This document shows, piece by piece, positions 38,001-45,531 of a stretch of 64,000 nucleotides of DNA. The stretch covers positions 62,001 through 126,000 of the forward strand of contig JAPOKJ010000002.1 in NCBI GenBank assembly GCA_029977705.1. The letters are read 5' to 3'. The stretch's first letter is position 1. Each line of letters starts with the position of its first letter. The translations under genes were made by a program, and so were the position numbers. This DNA comes from Burkholderiales bacterium. Its GTDB lineage: Bacteria > Pseudomonadota > Gammaproteobacteria > Burkholderiales > Burkholderiaceae_E. The notes beneath the pieces are model-generated. The model was not told where the DNA came from. It searched no databases and saw nothing but the letters and a program-made list of their open reading frames with translations.

Positions 38001-38145
38001 GGTGGGCGGCCTGATCTTCTCGCAGGCGGTCACCTTGTTCATCACCCCGGTCATCTACCTGGCCCTGGACCGCTTCAGCGGCAAGGGTCCGGTGACAACC
38101 CCTGAAAAGCCGGCCGGGGCCGCTGACGCCGCCGCCTCCCACTGA
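35038..38145 (+). CDS. RND efflux pump inner-membrane transporter (HAE-1 type)
   Basis: The 1035-residue protein matches AcrB/MexB-type pumps in length and layout. Two sets of six membrane helices flank large periplasmic loops. The proton-relay aspartates are visible as a pair in helix 4 (GLVVDDAIVMLENI, Asp401 and Asp402). Other landmarks are the start FIRRPVMTVLL, SVALPLEKQFQTIPG, PKGFFPEEDIGQ and GVLYESYIHPITIL. It would expel drugs, solvents or metabolites, driven by protons. The adaptor precedes it with a 4-base overlap. Its last 91 bases overlap the end of the convergent RlmN-like gene, an unusually long overlap. Confidence 0.95.
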   Translation: MNLSELFIRRPVMTVLLNLALIVAGVLAYRHIPVSALPSYDTPVISVTGTLAGANPETMAVSVALPLEKQFQTIPGLNVISSTSTLGSTQLTLEFAEGRNIDAAAVDVQAALLRAQRTLPVDMIIPPSYRKVNPADAPVLLIALTSPSLPMSELQGFAEHIISPTLSTITGVAQVNIFGAKRFAVRVRVQPEALAARNIGLDELSAALKAANVNTPVGTLDGPQQTLTLQANKQLSTAAEFAELIVANRGGNPVRLKDIALVEDSVETIKSWANLNGEPSITLAVLRQPGANTVRVVDAVKAVLPDLAAQLPQSVSMTPVNDRSLSVREALHDVNLTLIGTIILVVLVIFLFLRRFVATLIPTMSLPVSLVGAVALLWGFGYSLDNISLLGLTLAVGLVVDDAIVMLENIMRHVEEGMNPFQAALKGSREVGFTILSISSSLIAVFIPIFFMPGVIGLLFHEFAVVVGLSIIVSAFVSLTLVPMLAGRLLKDEAHMRKPGFIVRLFEWGFNKTLAGYTWMLDLALRWRKMVLLLALGTFALTAWLFITIPKGFFPEEDIGQITVSTEAAEDASFQEMVRLQDRVAAVFRADPAVAAVSSFNGGIGSQNVGRMFVTLKPRDQRPPMKQVVEGLRRKLREVSGINVFMRPIQNLQLGGRQSKAQFQYILQSVKADEINEWALRLQERLRNNPMFRDVTSDAQLRGLQAQLKIDRDRANTLGVSIDAIRSALYSAFGERQVSTIYLPVDSYWVIMEVAPDAKKDETALSSIYVRSSNGNLVPLSAFTTVERGVGPTAINHVGQLQAVTISFNLAPGTALGDATNKIEQERASLNMPSSIITRYGGDAAVFKNSQGSQAILIIAALLVIYVLLGVLYESYIHPITILAGLPSAAVGALLTLMMFGQDLTIIATIGILLLIGIVKKNAIMMIDFALDAQRHHGRTPFEAIREACILRFRPIMMTTLAALMGALPIALGIGAGAELRQPLGLAVVGGLIFSQAVTLFITPVIYLALDRFSGKGPVTTPEKPAGAADAAASH

Positions 38146-39191
38146 GGCGCCAATTGCCGCGCCCGAAGCTGGCCGCAACCGGCTTCGACATCCTGGCCAC
38201 TGGAGCGGCGCAGCTTGGTCAGGATGCCGCGCCGGTGCAACTGGCGTGCCATCTCGACCATGCGTGAAACCCCGGGGCGGCGGTAGCCGCTTTCGGCGAC
38301 CTCGTTGAAGGGGATCAGGTTCAGCACGGCGTGGCGGCCCTTGAGCAGCCGAACCAGCGCGTCGACATCCTCGTCGCGGTCATTGATGCCCTCCAGCAAG
38401 GTCCACTGCACCTGCAGGGGATACCCGCTTGCCTCTGCATAGCCTGCCGCGCGATCGACCAGCTCATCGGGGGCGATGCGCGGCGCCTTGGGCAGCAGGT
38501 GGGCGCGCTGCGCCGCCTCGGCACTGTGCAGGGACAGCGCCAGCGCCGGCCGCACCGGTCCGCTGGCCAGCCGCTCGAAGACGCGCAGGTCCCCGACAGT
38601 GGAAAAGACCAGTTGCTTGTGGGCGATGCCACCGTGCGAGGCCAGCAGGGTGATCGCCTCCATCACCGCCTCCAGGTTATGGGCAGGCTCACCCATGCCC
38701 ATGAAGACCACCTTGCGCACCGTACGGCGCTGCCGCGCCCTGGCCACCTGGGCGAGGATCTCGAGGCTGCCCAGTTGCCGGATCAGTCCGCTGCGCCCGG
38801 TCATGCAGAAGCGGCAGGCCACCGCGCAACCGATCTGGGAAGACACACACAGGCCCTCGCGCGGCAGCAGCACCGTCTCGATGGTCTGGCCATCGTGCAA
38901 CTGCATCAGCCAGCGCAAGGCCTCGTCCTCGGCAGGATGCTCCGATACCGGCACCGCCAATTGCGCCAGGGCGATCTCCAGCCCGGGCAGGGCGCGCTGC
39001 AGGGAGGCCGGTAGCAGATGCTCGGGCCGCGTGCCCGGAGTCTGCAGTGACTGCCCGGTGAGCCACAGGCGCAGCAGGCGGTCCTCGTGGCAGGGCCTGG
39101 CGCCGGCGGCGCGGCAGGCGAGGCGAAAGTCCCCGGGCGAGCCCAGGCGGGGCGCGGTGGCAAGGGACAGGGGGACGGCGTCAGCAGACAT
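38055..39191 (-). CDS. RlmN-type radical SAM 23S rRNA adenine-C2 methyltransferase
   Basis: The 378-residue protein has every RlmN/Cfr active residue. The [4Fe-4S] cysteines are Cys122, Cys126 and Cys129 (CAVACRFC). The catalytic pair is Cys115 in LCVSSQ and Cys339 in GQDVEAGCGQL. MGMGEPAHN and the SLHS region bind SAM. It would methylate A2503 of 23S rRNA or tRNA A37. Its N-terminal domain is diverged from the housekeeping RlmN, which in this group usually sits in another gene context, so this may be a second copy. ATG 39191 is preferred over GTG/ATG starts further upstream, which add sequence lacking family features. It overlaps the RND gene by 91 bases. Confidence 0.85.
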   Translation of the reverse strand: MSADAVPLSLATAPRLGSPGDFRLACRAAGARPCHEDRLLRLWLTGQSLQTPGTRPEHLLPASLQRALPGLEIALAQLAVPVSEHPAEDEALRWLMQLHDGQTIETVLLPREGLCVSSQIGCAVACRFCMTGRSGLIRQLGSLEILAQVARARQRRTVRKVVFMGMGEPAHNLEAVMEAITLLASHGGIAHKQLVFSTVGDLRVFERLASGPVRPALALSLHSAEAAQRAHLLPKAPRIAPDELVDRAAGYAEASGYPLQVQWTLLEGINDRDEDVDALVRLLKGRHAVLNLIPFNEVAESGYRRPGVSRMVEMARQLHRRGILTKLRRSSGQDVEAGCGQLRARQLAPQWEAAASAAPAGFSGVVTGPLPLKRSRAR

Positions 39192-39256
39192 GATCGCCGC
39201 CATTGTGTCAGGTTCCACCGATGGCCTGCTGCCAGCGCCGCCTGCGTTGCGACCGC

Positions 39257-39262
39257 TATGAT
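39257..39262 (+). promoter_or_regulatory. Candidate -10 element TATGAT
   Basis: TATGAT matches five of six -10 bases and lies 34 bases before the ATG at 39297. The -35 region is weak. It sits in the gap between the divergent RlmN-like gene and the CMD-family gene. Confidence 0.4.
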
Positions 39263-39296
39263 CAGGTTCCCCACCCCCCATTTTTCCGGAGATGCC

Positions 39297-40025
39297 ATGA
39301 AACCTTCCCTGCGTCCGCGAAGCCTGCGCGCCAAGGCCCTGTCGATCGGGCTGGGCGCCGCCCTCGCAGGCGGTGGCCTGGCCGGTACCGAGGTCAAGGC
39401 ACAGACCGAGGCCGATCGCCGCTTCAAACTGTTGCAGCTGGACGAGATGACGCCGGCCCAGCGCGCGCTCTCTGACTCAATCCTGAACGGCCCGCGCCGC
39501 GCCGTCGCCGATCCCAACGTGCCACCTCCGACCACGGTGGGCAGCCCCTTCAACGTCTGGCTGCGCAGCCCTGAGCTGGGCGATCGGCTGCAAAAGATCG
39601 GCGAGCACATCCGCTTCAAGAGCTCGCTGGGCCTGCGCCTGAACGAGTTCGCGATCCTGATCACCGCGCGCCATTGGGGGGCCCAATACGAGTGGTTCGC
39701 CCATCACCGCCTGGCGATGCAGGCCGGCCTGAGCCCGCAGGTGGCCCAGGATGTGGCCGAAGGCCGGGTACCCACCGGCATGAAGGAGGACGAGGCCCTG
39801 GTCTACCGCTTCACCCGCGAATTGCACCTCAAGCGCGGCGTCAGCGATGAAACCTTCCAGCTGGTCAAGGCCCGTTTCGGCGAGCAGGGGGTCACCGACC
39901 TGATCGCGGTCAATGGCTATTACGTGCTGGTGGCCATGACGCTCAATGTCGACCGGACCCCGATCCCGGGCGGCGGCCCCCTGCCCCTCAAGCCGCTGGC
40001 CAAGCCGCTGCCGGACATCGAGTAA
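39297..40025 (+). CDS. Carboxymuconolactone decarboxylase family protein, exported
   Basis: The 242-residue protein has a basic N-terminus and a hydrophobic run ending near VKAQTE, consistent with export. The CMD-like domain includes FAILITARHWGAQYEWFAHHRLA, with Glu132 and His136/His137 as the core acid-histidine motif. It lacks the CxxC pair of AhpD-type peroxidases, so peroxidase activity is unlikely. GGAG precedes the ATG at 39297. CMD-family proteins in this size class have no settled function; decarboxylation of a lactone is not demonstrated. It stands alone upstream of the ArgE-like gene. Confidence 0.82.
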   Translation: MKPSLRPRSLRAKALSIGLGAALAGGGLAGTEVKAQTEADRRFKLLQLDEMTPAQRALSDSILNGPRRAVADPNVPPPTTVGSPFNVWLRSPELGDRLQKIGEHIRFKSSLGLRLNEFAILITARHWGAQYEWFAHHRLAMQAGLSPQVAQDVAEGRVPTGMKEDEALVYRFTRELHLKRGVSDETFQLVKARFGEQGVTDLIAVNGYYVLVAMTLNVDRTPIPGGGPLPLKPLAKPLPDIE

Positions 40026-40085
40026 GGCCTGGCGCCCGTTGCCGGGGCAATGCCCCTGATTCGGGTCGCCCGCCGCGCGGGCTGC

Positions 40086-40091
40086 GATAAT
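40086..40091 (+). promoter_or_regulatory. Possible -10 element GATAAT next to a start codon
   Basis: GATAAT (five of six consensus bases) lies 6 bases before the ATG at 40098, with no ribosome binding site. This is the spacing expected for a leaderless transcript. The -35 region is weak. Confidence 0.4.
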
Positions 40092-40097
40092 GGCGGC

Positions 40098-41312
40098 ATG
40101 TCCACCTCCATGCACCCCCGGCTGCAGGCCACCCGTGATTGCCTTCAGACCCTGGTCGGCTTCAATACCGTCAGCAGCCAAAGCAATCGCCAGTTGATCG
40201 ACTGGGCCGCCAACCGCCTCGAGGCGCTCGGCGCCCGGGTGCTCGTCCAGCACGGCGAGGATGCACCCGGTGCCGGTCCCTCCGAGGCCGGCAAGGCCAA
40301 CCTGTTCGCCACCATCGGCCCGGATCAGGAACCCGGCCTGATCCTGTCGGGCCACTCCGATGTGGTGCCGGTCGCCGGCCAGGACTGGCACAGCGACCCC
40401 TTCGTGCTCACCGAGCGCAACGGCCAATGGCTGGCGCGCGGCGCGGCCGACATGAAGGGCTTCATTGCCTGCGCCATCGAATCGGCCGCCGGCTTTGCCC
40501 GGGCCGGACTGCGCCAGCCGATCCATATCGCGCTGTCCTACAACGAAGAGAGCAACATGCGCGGGATGCGGCAACTGGCTGCCCATCTGGCCCAGGCGCC
40601 GGTCAAGCCGCTGGGCTGCGTGATCGGCGAGCCGACCTCGATGCGGGTCGTGGTGGCCAACAAGGGTGCCGCGATCTTCCGGGTACGGGTGCAGGGCTTT
40701 TCGGTGCACTCGTCACTGCGCGACCAGGGGGTATCGGCTGTCGAGCTGGCGGCCGAGGTCATCGTCTACCTGAACGCGCTGCAAAAGAAGTTGAACGAAG
40801 CTGGCCGTCATGATGGTTTCGAGTTCCCCCACACCAGTGTCCATGTCGGCATGATCCAGGGCGGCACCGCCCACAACATCACCGCCCGCGACTGCGAATT
40901 CATGTTCGAGGTGCGGGCCCTGCCTGGCGCCACCGCGCAGGCCATCGTGGCCCAGGTGCGCGAACACTGCGCCACCCGGCTCGAGCCGGTCGCCCGTGCG
41001 GTCTCGCCCGAGTGCCGCATCAGCATCGAGGAGATCCTCGATGCGCCCGGCCTCGATGAGCGCGGCAATGTGCACCTGGCCCAGGCCATCATGCCGCTGT
41101 GCGGCCATGCCGGCGTGGGACGCGTGAGCTTCGGCACCGAGGCCGGCATGCTGCAGGAAGTGGGCATCCCCACCGTGGTCTGCGGTCCGGGACAGATCCG
41201 GGTGGCCCATCAGCCCGACGAGTATGTCGAGATCAGCCAGATCGACGAGTGCCTGCACTTCATGGACGCCCTGACGGCGCGCATGCAGCAGGGACCGATC
41301 GGGCGGCTCTGA
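40098..41312 (+). CDS. argE: Acetylornithine deacetylase (ArgE-like, M20 family)
   Basis: The 404-residue zinc hydrolase shows the M20 pattern: GHSDVVPV (His86, Asp88), GAADMKGFIA (Asp118), a YNEES acid pair (Glu150/Glu151), GEPTSM and the C-terminal RVAHQPDEYV histidine. It would remove the acetyl group from N-acetylornithine in arginine synthesis. The motif set and length fit ArgE better than DapE. The ATG at 40098 begins the conserved sequence. No other arg gene is adjacent. The start of ccmI follows 28 bases later on the same strand, which is probably coincidence rather than function. Confidence 0.88.
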   Translation: MSTSMHPRLQATRDCLQTLVGFNTVSSQSNRQLIDWAANRLEALGARVLVQHGEDAPGAGPSEAGKANLFATIGPDQEPGLILSGHSDVVPVAGQDWHSDPFVLTERNGQWLARGAADMKGFIACAIESAAGFARAGLRQPIHIALSYNEESNMRGMRQLAAHLAQAPVKPLGCVIGEPTSMRVVVANKGAAIFRVRVQGFSVHSSLRDQGVSAVELAAEVIVYLNALQKKLNEAGRHDGFEFPHTSVHVGMIQGGTAHNITARDCEFMFEVRALPGATAQAIVAQVREHCATRLEPVARAVSPECRISIEEILDAPGLDERGNVHLAQAIMPLCGHAGVGRVSFGTEAGMLQEVGIPTVVCGPGQIRVAHQPDEYVEISQIDECLHFMDALTARMQQGPIGRL

Positions 41313-41340
41313 GCCCGCGCCACCGCCTCCGGACTGCCCC

Positions 41341-42609
41341 GTGGCCGATACCTTCCTGATCGTTGCAGGCCTGCTCGGGCTGCTGGTGCTGGCCTTGGTC
41401 ATGCGCCCCTTGTGGCGCCGCGACGAAGGCCGCAGCCCTGGGCCCGGTGTCGTCAGCGGCGATGAGGCGGCGCGGCTGGCCGTGTACCGGGACCGGCGCG
41501 AGGAGATCGAACGCGAGCGCGAAGCCGGACGCCTGAGCGCGGCCGAGGCCGAGCGCCAGCAGCAGGAGCTGGTCGAGGAGGTCGCCCAGGAGTTCGGCGA
41601 GGCGGCAGCGCCGCTGCGGACAGGTCCGAACCGCTGGCTGCCCGCCGTGCTTGCACTGGCGGGCGTCGCCACCGCGGCTGCGATCTACCTGAAGGTGGGC
41701 GCTCCCGGACTGGTCGATCGCGCCGACATGGAGGCGCAATGGCGGGAGAGCCAGGATCCGAAAGCCCTGGTCGCGCGCCTGGAGGCCCGCGTCAAGGCCG
41801 AACCGGGCGACGCCGAGGCCTGGTCGGTTCTGGGCGCCGCCTACAAGTTCAGTGGCGATCTGCCCAAGGCGATCGCCGCCTTCGAAAAGTCTTTCCAGGT
41901 CTCGCCGCCCAAGGATCGCAGCAGTGCCCGCGCACTGGCCGAATACGCCGAGGCCCTGGCCCTGCAGCAGGACAGCCAGTTCGCCGGCAAACCCACGGCC
42001 GTGCTCGAGCAGGCCCTCAAGCTGGATCCGGATGAGCCCAAGGCCCTGGCCATGATGGGTGCGGCCCAGTACCGCGCCGGAAATCTTCCGCAGGCCCGCC
42101 AGCACATCGGCCGGCTGGTGGCCTTGATGCCGCCGGGTTCGCGCGAGGTGGCGCAGTTGCAGCCGGTGCTCGACCGCATCGATGCCCAGTTGCGCGGCGA
42201 ACCCGTGACCGAGGCCCGCCCGAGCGCGCCTGCCGCACCGCTGATCAAGGGCCGGGTCGATTTGTCGGCAGCGGCGCGGGGAGGCGAGGCACTGAAGGAG
42301 GCCAGTACCCTGTTCATCAGCGTGCGCTCGGCGGCCCCTGGCGCAGCGCCGATGCCGCTGGCGGCGCTGCGCATCGACCTGCCCCCGGGAGGAAGCTGGC
42401 CAATGGACTTCGCCATTGGCAATGCCCAGGCGATGAACCAGCAACTGGACCTGGCCAAGGCCGGCCCCCTGCTGATCGAAGCCCATCTGAGCCGCAGCGG
42501 CCAGCCGGGCAAGAAGCCGGGCGATTGGTTTGCAAGGCTCAGCGGCATCGAGGCAGGCAAGGCACCGGCACTGGCGCTGCAGCTGAGCATCGACCAGCAA
42601 CAACCATGA
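41341..42609 (+). CDS. ccmI: Cytochrome c maturation protein CcmI (CycH-like)
   Basis: CcmI delivers apocytochrome c to the heme ligation complex. The 422-residue protein has one membrane helix at about residues 4-21, a coiled, Glu-rich region (EAARLAVYRDRREEIERERE), a second helix at about 97-115 and TPR repeats between about 140 and 260 (DAEAWSVLGAAYKFSGDL, ALAMMGAAQYRAGNL). The C-terminal part is the periplasmic CycH-like domain. The start codon is GTG. The gene ends with a 4-base overlap with ccmA, so it leads the ccm operon here, whereas it commonly closes the cluster. Confidence 0.85.
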   Translation: MADTFLIVAGLLGLLVLALVMRPLWRRDEGRSPGPGVVSGDEAARLAVYRDRREEIEREREAGRLSAAEAERQQQELVEEVAQEFGEAAAPLRTGPNRWLPAVLALAGVATAAAIYLKVGAPGLVDRADMEAQWRESQDPKALVARLEARVKAEPGDAEAWSVLGAAYKFSGDLPKAIAAFEKSFQVSPPKDRSSARALAEYAEALALQQDSQFAGKPTAVLEQALKLDPDEPKALAMMGAAQYRAGNLPQARQHIGRLVALMPPGSREVAQLQPVLDRIDAQLRGEPVTEARPSAPAAPLIKGRVDLSAAARGGEALKEASTLFISVRSAAPGAAPMPLAALRIDLPPGGSWPMDFAIGNAQAMNQQLDLAKAGPLLIEAHLSRSGQPGKKPGDWFARLSGIEAGKAPALALQLSIDQQQP

Positions 42610-43250
42610 CGGCGGACGCGGCCGTCGCCCTTCCTTCCCGCGCGCAGGCCCGGCTTTACGCTGAGGGGCGCCTGGACCTGCAGGATCTGGCCTGCGCGGC
42701 CGGTCCGCGCGTGCTCTTCGGGGGCCTGAGCCTGAGCCTGCTGCCGGGCCAGTGGGCGGCGCTGCGCGGTCACAACGGCAGCGGCAAGAGCACCCTGCTG
42801 CGCTGCCTGGCAGGCCTGTCGCCAGCCCATGCCGGCACGGTCCGCCGGGAGGGCGACCTGCTCTACCAGAGCCACCATGCCGGCTGGAAAGACCTGTTCA
42901 GTGCCAGCGGCAATCTGCAGTGGCAAATGTCGCTCGAGGGTCAGTCCTGCGATGCGGCCACGCGCCTTGCGGCCCTGCAGCGCGTCGGCATCGCCGCCCA
43001 GGCAGACTTGCCCTTCGGCCGCCTGTCGGCCGGCCAGAAACGGCGCCTGTCGATGGCCCGGCTGCTGCTGGCCCGGCGTCCCCTGTGGCTGCTCGATGAA
43101 CCCACCACGGCGCTGGACAGCCAGGGTCAGGCGCTGTTCGCGCAACTGCTGGACGATCACCTGGCACGGGGCGGCCTGGCGGTGCTGGCCACCCATCTGG
43201 ACATTGCCGGCCGCCCCCCCGACCGCATCATCACCCTGGGCCTGTCATGA
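42606..43250 (+). CDS. ccmA: Heme exporter ATP-binding protein CcmA
   Basis: The 214-residue ABC ATPase has Walker A GHNGSGKS (residues 55-62), signature LSAGQKRR (about 140) and Walker B LLDEPTTALD (about 161-170). It powers release of holo-CcmE from CcmC in the CcmABCDE complex at the inner membrane. The start ATG overlaps the ccmI stop by 4 bases and the end overlaps ccmB by 4 bases. The longer open frame upstream lies inside ccmI and is rejected. Confidence 0.95.
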   Translation: MTADAAVALPSRAQARLYAEGRLDLQDLACAAGPRVLFGGLSLSLLPGQWAALRGHNGSGKSTLLRCLAGLSPAHAGTVRREGDLLYQSHHAGWKDLFSASGNLQWQMSLEGQSCDAATRLAALQRVGIAAQADLPFGRLSAGQKRRLSMARLLLARRPLWLLDEPTTALDSQGQALFAQLLDDHLARGGLAVLATHLDIAGRPPDRIITLGLS

Positions 43251-43921
43251 ACGCCTTGCAGGCCTTGTTCTGGGCGCTGCGCCGCGATGTCGCCCTGGCC
43301 GCGCGCTCGCTGTCGGAGTGGTCCCTGGTGCTGGTCTTCTTCCTGCTCGTCACCAGCCTGTTCCCGCTGGCCATCAGCCCGGACAAGAAACTGCTCGCGG
43401 CCATCGCCCCGGGCATCGTCTGGGTCGCGGCGCTGCTGTCCAACCTGCTGGCGCTGCCGCGCCTGTTCGCCCAAGACCACCTCGATGGCAGCCTGGAGCA
43501 ACTGGCCCTGTCCGGTGCGCCCCTGGCTGCGCTGGTGGCCGGCAAGGTGCTGGCGCACTGGCTGCTCAGCGCCGTGCCGATCATGCTGCTCACGCCGCTC
43601 ACAGGGATCCAGTTCGGCCTGGATGAGGCCGGCATCGGCACCCTGGTGGTGTCGCTGCTGCTCGGCACCCCGGTGCTCTCCTGGCTGGGCGCGATCGCTG
43701 CCGCCCTGACGCTGGGTACCCGGGCGGGCGCATCGCTGCTGGCCCTGCTGGTCTTGCCACTGACGGTGCCGGTGCTGATCTTCGGTGCCGGCGCGGTCGA
43801 GGCCCAGAGCGCCGGCCTGGGCGCCCAGGCGCAACTGTCGCTGCTGGGGGCCGGCCTGATCCTGTCCTGCCTGCTCGGCCCGTGGCTGGGGGCGTTAGCC
43901 GTTAAAATCGCCCTCGAATGA
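43247..43921 (+). CDS. ccmB: Heme exporter membrane protein CcmB
   Basis: The 224-residue protein has six hydrophobic helices and the CcmB opening ALRRDVALAARSLSEW, plus LFAQDHLDGSLEQLALSG in the loop after helix 2. With CcmA and CcmC it makes the ABC-type part of the heme handling complex. Both ends overlap neighbouring genes by 4 bases, if ccmC starts at 43918. Confidence 0.95.
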   Translation: MNALQALFWALRRDVALAARSLSEWSLVLVFFLLVTSLFPLAISPDKKLLAAIAPGIVWVAALLSNLLALPRLFAQDHLDGSLEQLALSGAPLAALVAGKVLAHWLLSAVPIMLLTPLTGIQFGLDEAGIGTLVVSLLLGTPVLSWLGAIAAALTLGTRAGASLLALLVLPLTVPVLIFGAGAVEAQSAGLGAQAQLSLLGAGLILSCLLGPWLGALAVKIALE

Positions 43922-44700
43922 GGCCGGCATCCCGAGACCGGACCCCACCCGCCCCCGCCATGAACCTGTTTGCCTTCGCATCACCCGCCCGCTTCTATCC
44001 GCTTGCCGGATCCTTGTCGCGCCTGTTCGCGGTGCTGGCAGCCGTGCTGGCCGCAGTCGGGCTCTACATCGGCCTGCTGGTGGCCCCCACCGACTACCAG
44101 CAGGGCGAGGCCTATCGCATCATCTTCATCCATGTGCCGGCGGCCTGGATGGCGATGTTCATCTACCTGGTGATGGCTGGCTGGTCGGCAGCGGCCCTGA
44201 TCTGGAATACGCGCCTGTCCGCCCAGATGGCCGAGGCCCTCGCCCCCACCGGTGCCATGTTCGCCTTCGTGGCCCTGTGGACCGGAGCCTTCTGGGGGCG
44301 ACCCACCTGGGGCACTTATTGGGTCTGGGATGCACGCCTGACCTCGACCCTCATCCTGCTCTTTCTCTACCTGGGCTTCATGGCCCTGAAGGCCTCCATC
44401 GATGATCCGCGCAAGGCCGACCGCGCCGCCTCGCTGCTGGCCCTGGTCGGTGCCATCAATGTGCCCATCATCTATTTTTCGGTGCGCTGGTGGAATACGC
44501 TTCACCAGGGTTCGAGCGTGACACCCGGTACCTCCAAGATGGCCACCACCATGCTCAGCGCGATGCTGATCATGAGCCTGGCGGCCTGGGCCTACGCGAT
44601 TGCCGTCAGCCTGCACCGGGTGCGCAGCCTGATGCTCGAGCGCGAGGCCGGCAGCGACTGGGTGAAGGCCGAACTGGCGCGACCGGGGACGACACCATGA
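43918..44700 (+). CDS. ccmC: Heme lyase/transfer protein CcmC
   Basis: CcmC attaches heme to CcmE in the periplasm. The 260-residue form has six helices and the tryptophan-rich WWD motif (TWGTYWVWDARLTS), plus histidines in IHVPAAW and NTLHQGSS that ligate heme. Two starts are possible: ATG 43918, which overlaps the ccmB stop by 4 bases as elsewhere in this operon, or ATG 43960 (MNLFAFASP), which matches the usual N-terminus. A TAAAAT box lies 9 bases before 43918. The end overlaps ccmD by 4 bases. Confidence 0.93.
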   Translation: MRPASRDRTPPAPAMNLFAFASPARFYPLAGSLSRLFAVLAAVLAAVGLYIGLLVAPTDYQQGEAYRIIFIHVPAAWMAMFIYLVMAGWSAAALIWNTRLSAQMAEALAPTGAMFAFVALWTGAFWGRPTWGTYWVWDARLTSTLILLFLYLGFMALKASIDDPRKADRAASLLALVGAINVPIIYFSVRWWNTLHQGSSVTPGTSKMATTMLSAMLIMSLAAWAYAIAVSLHRVRSLMLEREAGSDWVKAELARPGTTP

Positions 44701-44876
44701 ACCCATCCCTGTTCGACCTGAGTGGTCATGGCTATTACCTGTGGGCCAGTTACGGCATGATGGCGCTCGCCATCGGCCTGGAACTGTGGGGGCTGCGCCA
44801 GCGCCGTCGCCGTGCCCGCGCGCAGGCAGCCAGCCTGGCCGCCGAGGCCCCGGTGCGCAAGGCCCAGGTGCAATGA
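44697..44876 (+). CDS. ccmD: Heme exporter accessory protein CcmD
   Basis: The 59-residue protein has a single helix at about residues 13-33 ([19 protein letters not shown]) followed by a basic RQRRRRAR tail, the standard CcmD layout. It stabilises the CcmABC-CcmE complex and aids release of holo-CcmE. Its ATG overlaps the ccmC stop by 4 bases. Its stop TGA overlaps the ATG of a 30-codon reading frame that runs to the start of ccmE. Confidence 0.88.
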   Translation: MNPSLFDLSGHGYYLWASYGMMALAIGLELWGLRQRRRRARAQAASLAAEAPVRKAQVQ

Positions 44877-44965
44877 GTGCCGCCGCGCTGGGCGCACCCG
44901 CACCGGATCCGGATCGCTCCTCACTGTCTTTCACCGTTTTGCCTGTCACTGGATTGCCGACATGA
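44873..44965 (+). CDS. Possible 30-residue coupling ORF between ccmD and ccmE
   Basis: A 30-codon frame starts at an ATG overlapping the ccmD stop and ends with a TGA overlapping the ccmE ATG, giving 4-base overlaps at both ends. Its product (MSAAALGAP onward, ending VTGLPT) has no recognisable domain. The ccm operon uses such overlaps at most junctions, so this frame may simply hand ribosomes from ccmD to ccmE. Chance cannot be excluded; it lacks its own strong ribosome binding site. Confidence 0.3.
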   Translation: MSAAALGAPAPDPDRSSLSFTVLPVTGLPT

Positions 44966-45432
44966 AACCCCGCCACCGCCGCATGCTCTGGATCGCCGCC
45001 GGTCTGGCCGCCCTGGCCGTGGCGGCGACGCTCGTGCTGCAGGCCTTCAACAGCAACCTGGTGTTCTTCTTCACACCCACCCAGATTGCCAACGGTGAGG
45101 CCCCGAAGGGCAAGACCTTCCGGCTTGGCGGCCTGGTCGAGGAAGGCAGCCTCAAGCGTGACCCCGGCTCCACCTCGCTGAGCTTTCGGGTCACCGACAA
45201 GGCCCGCACCATCACCGTCGCCTATACCGGCATCCTGCCCGACCTGTTCAAGGAGGGCCGCGGCGTGGTGGCCCAGGGCAAGATCCAGCCCGACGGCAGC
45301 TTCGTGGCCAGCGAGGTGCTGGCCAAGCATGACGAGAACTACATGCCGCCCGAAGCGGCCGAGGCCCTCAAGAAGGCGGGTCATCCGGTGGGTGCACCGA
45401 CCCAGTTCCAACAGGCCCCAAAAGCGCCATGA
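44962..45432 (+). CDS. ccmE: Periplasmic heme chaperone CcmE
   Basis: The 156-residue OB-fold protein has an N-terminal membrane anchor (about residues 8-29) and the covalent heme-binding histidine His123 in [11 protein letters not shown], with Tyr127 nearby. It carries heme from CcmC to CcmF/CcmH. The start ATG at 44962 is chosen for the anchor and conserved [13 protein letters not shown] start. A gap of about 100 bases, with GC-rich inverted repeats, separates it from ccmF. Confidence 0.95.
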   Translation: MKPRHRRMLWIAAGLAALAVAATLVLQAFNSNLVFFFTPTQIANGEAPKGKTFRLGGLVEEGSLKRDPGSTSLSFRVTDKARTITVAYTGILPDLFKEGRGVVAQGKIQPDGSFVASEVLAKHDENYMPPEAAEALKKAGHPVGAPTQFQQAPKAP

Positions 45433-45531
45433 GGGCGCTGCCGGCCCGGGCCTTGGGCAATACCGGGCGCCGGCCATCACTGAACTTCTGAACCCCTGCA
45501 TTCGAACATCGCATCTGCGTCAAGGCACACC

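Noticed and set aside
41312-41341. Functional linkage of argE and the ccm operon
   Set aside because: Only a short same-strand gap; the pathways are unrelated and no shared regulatory site is visible.
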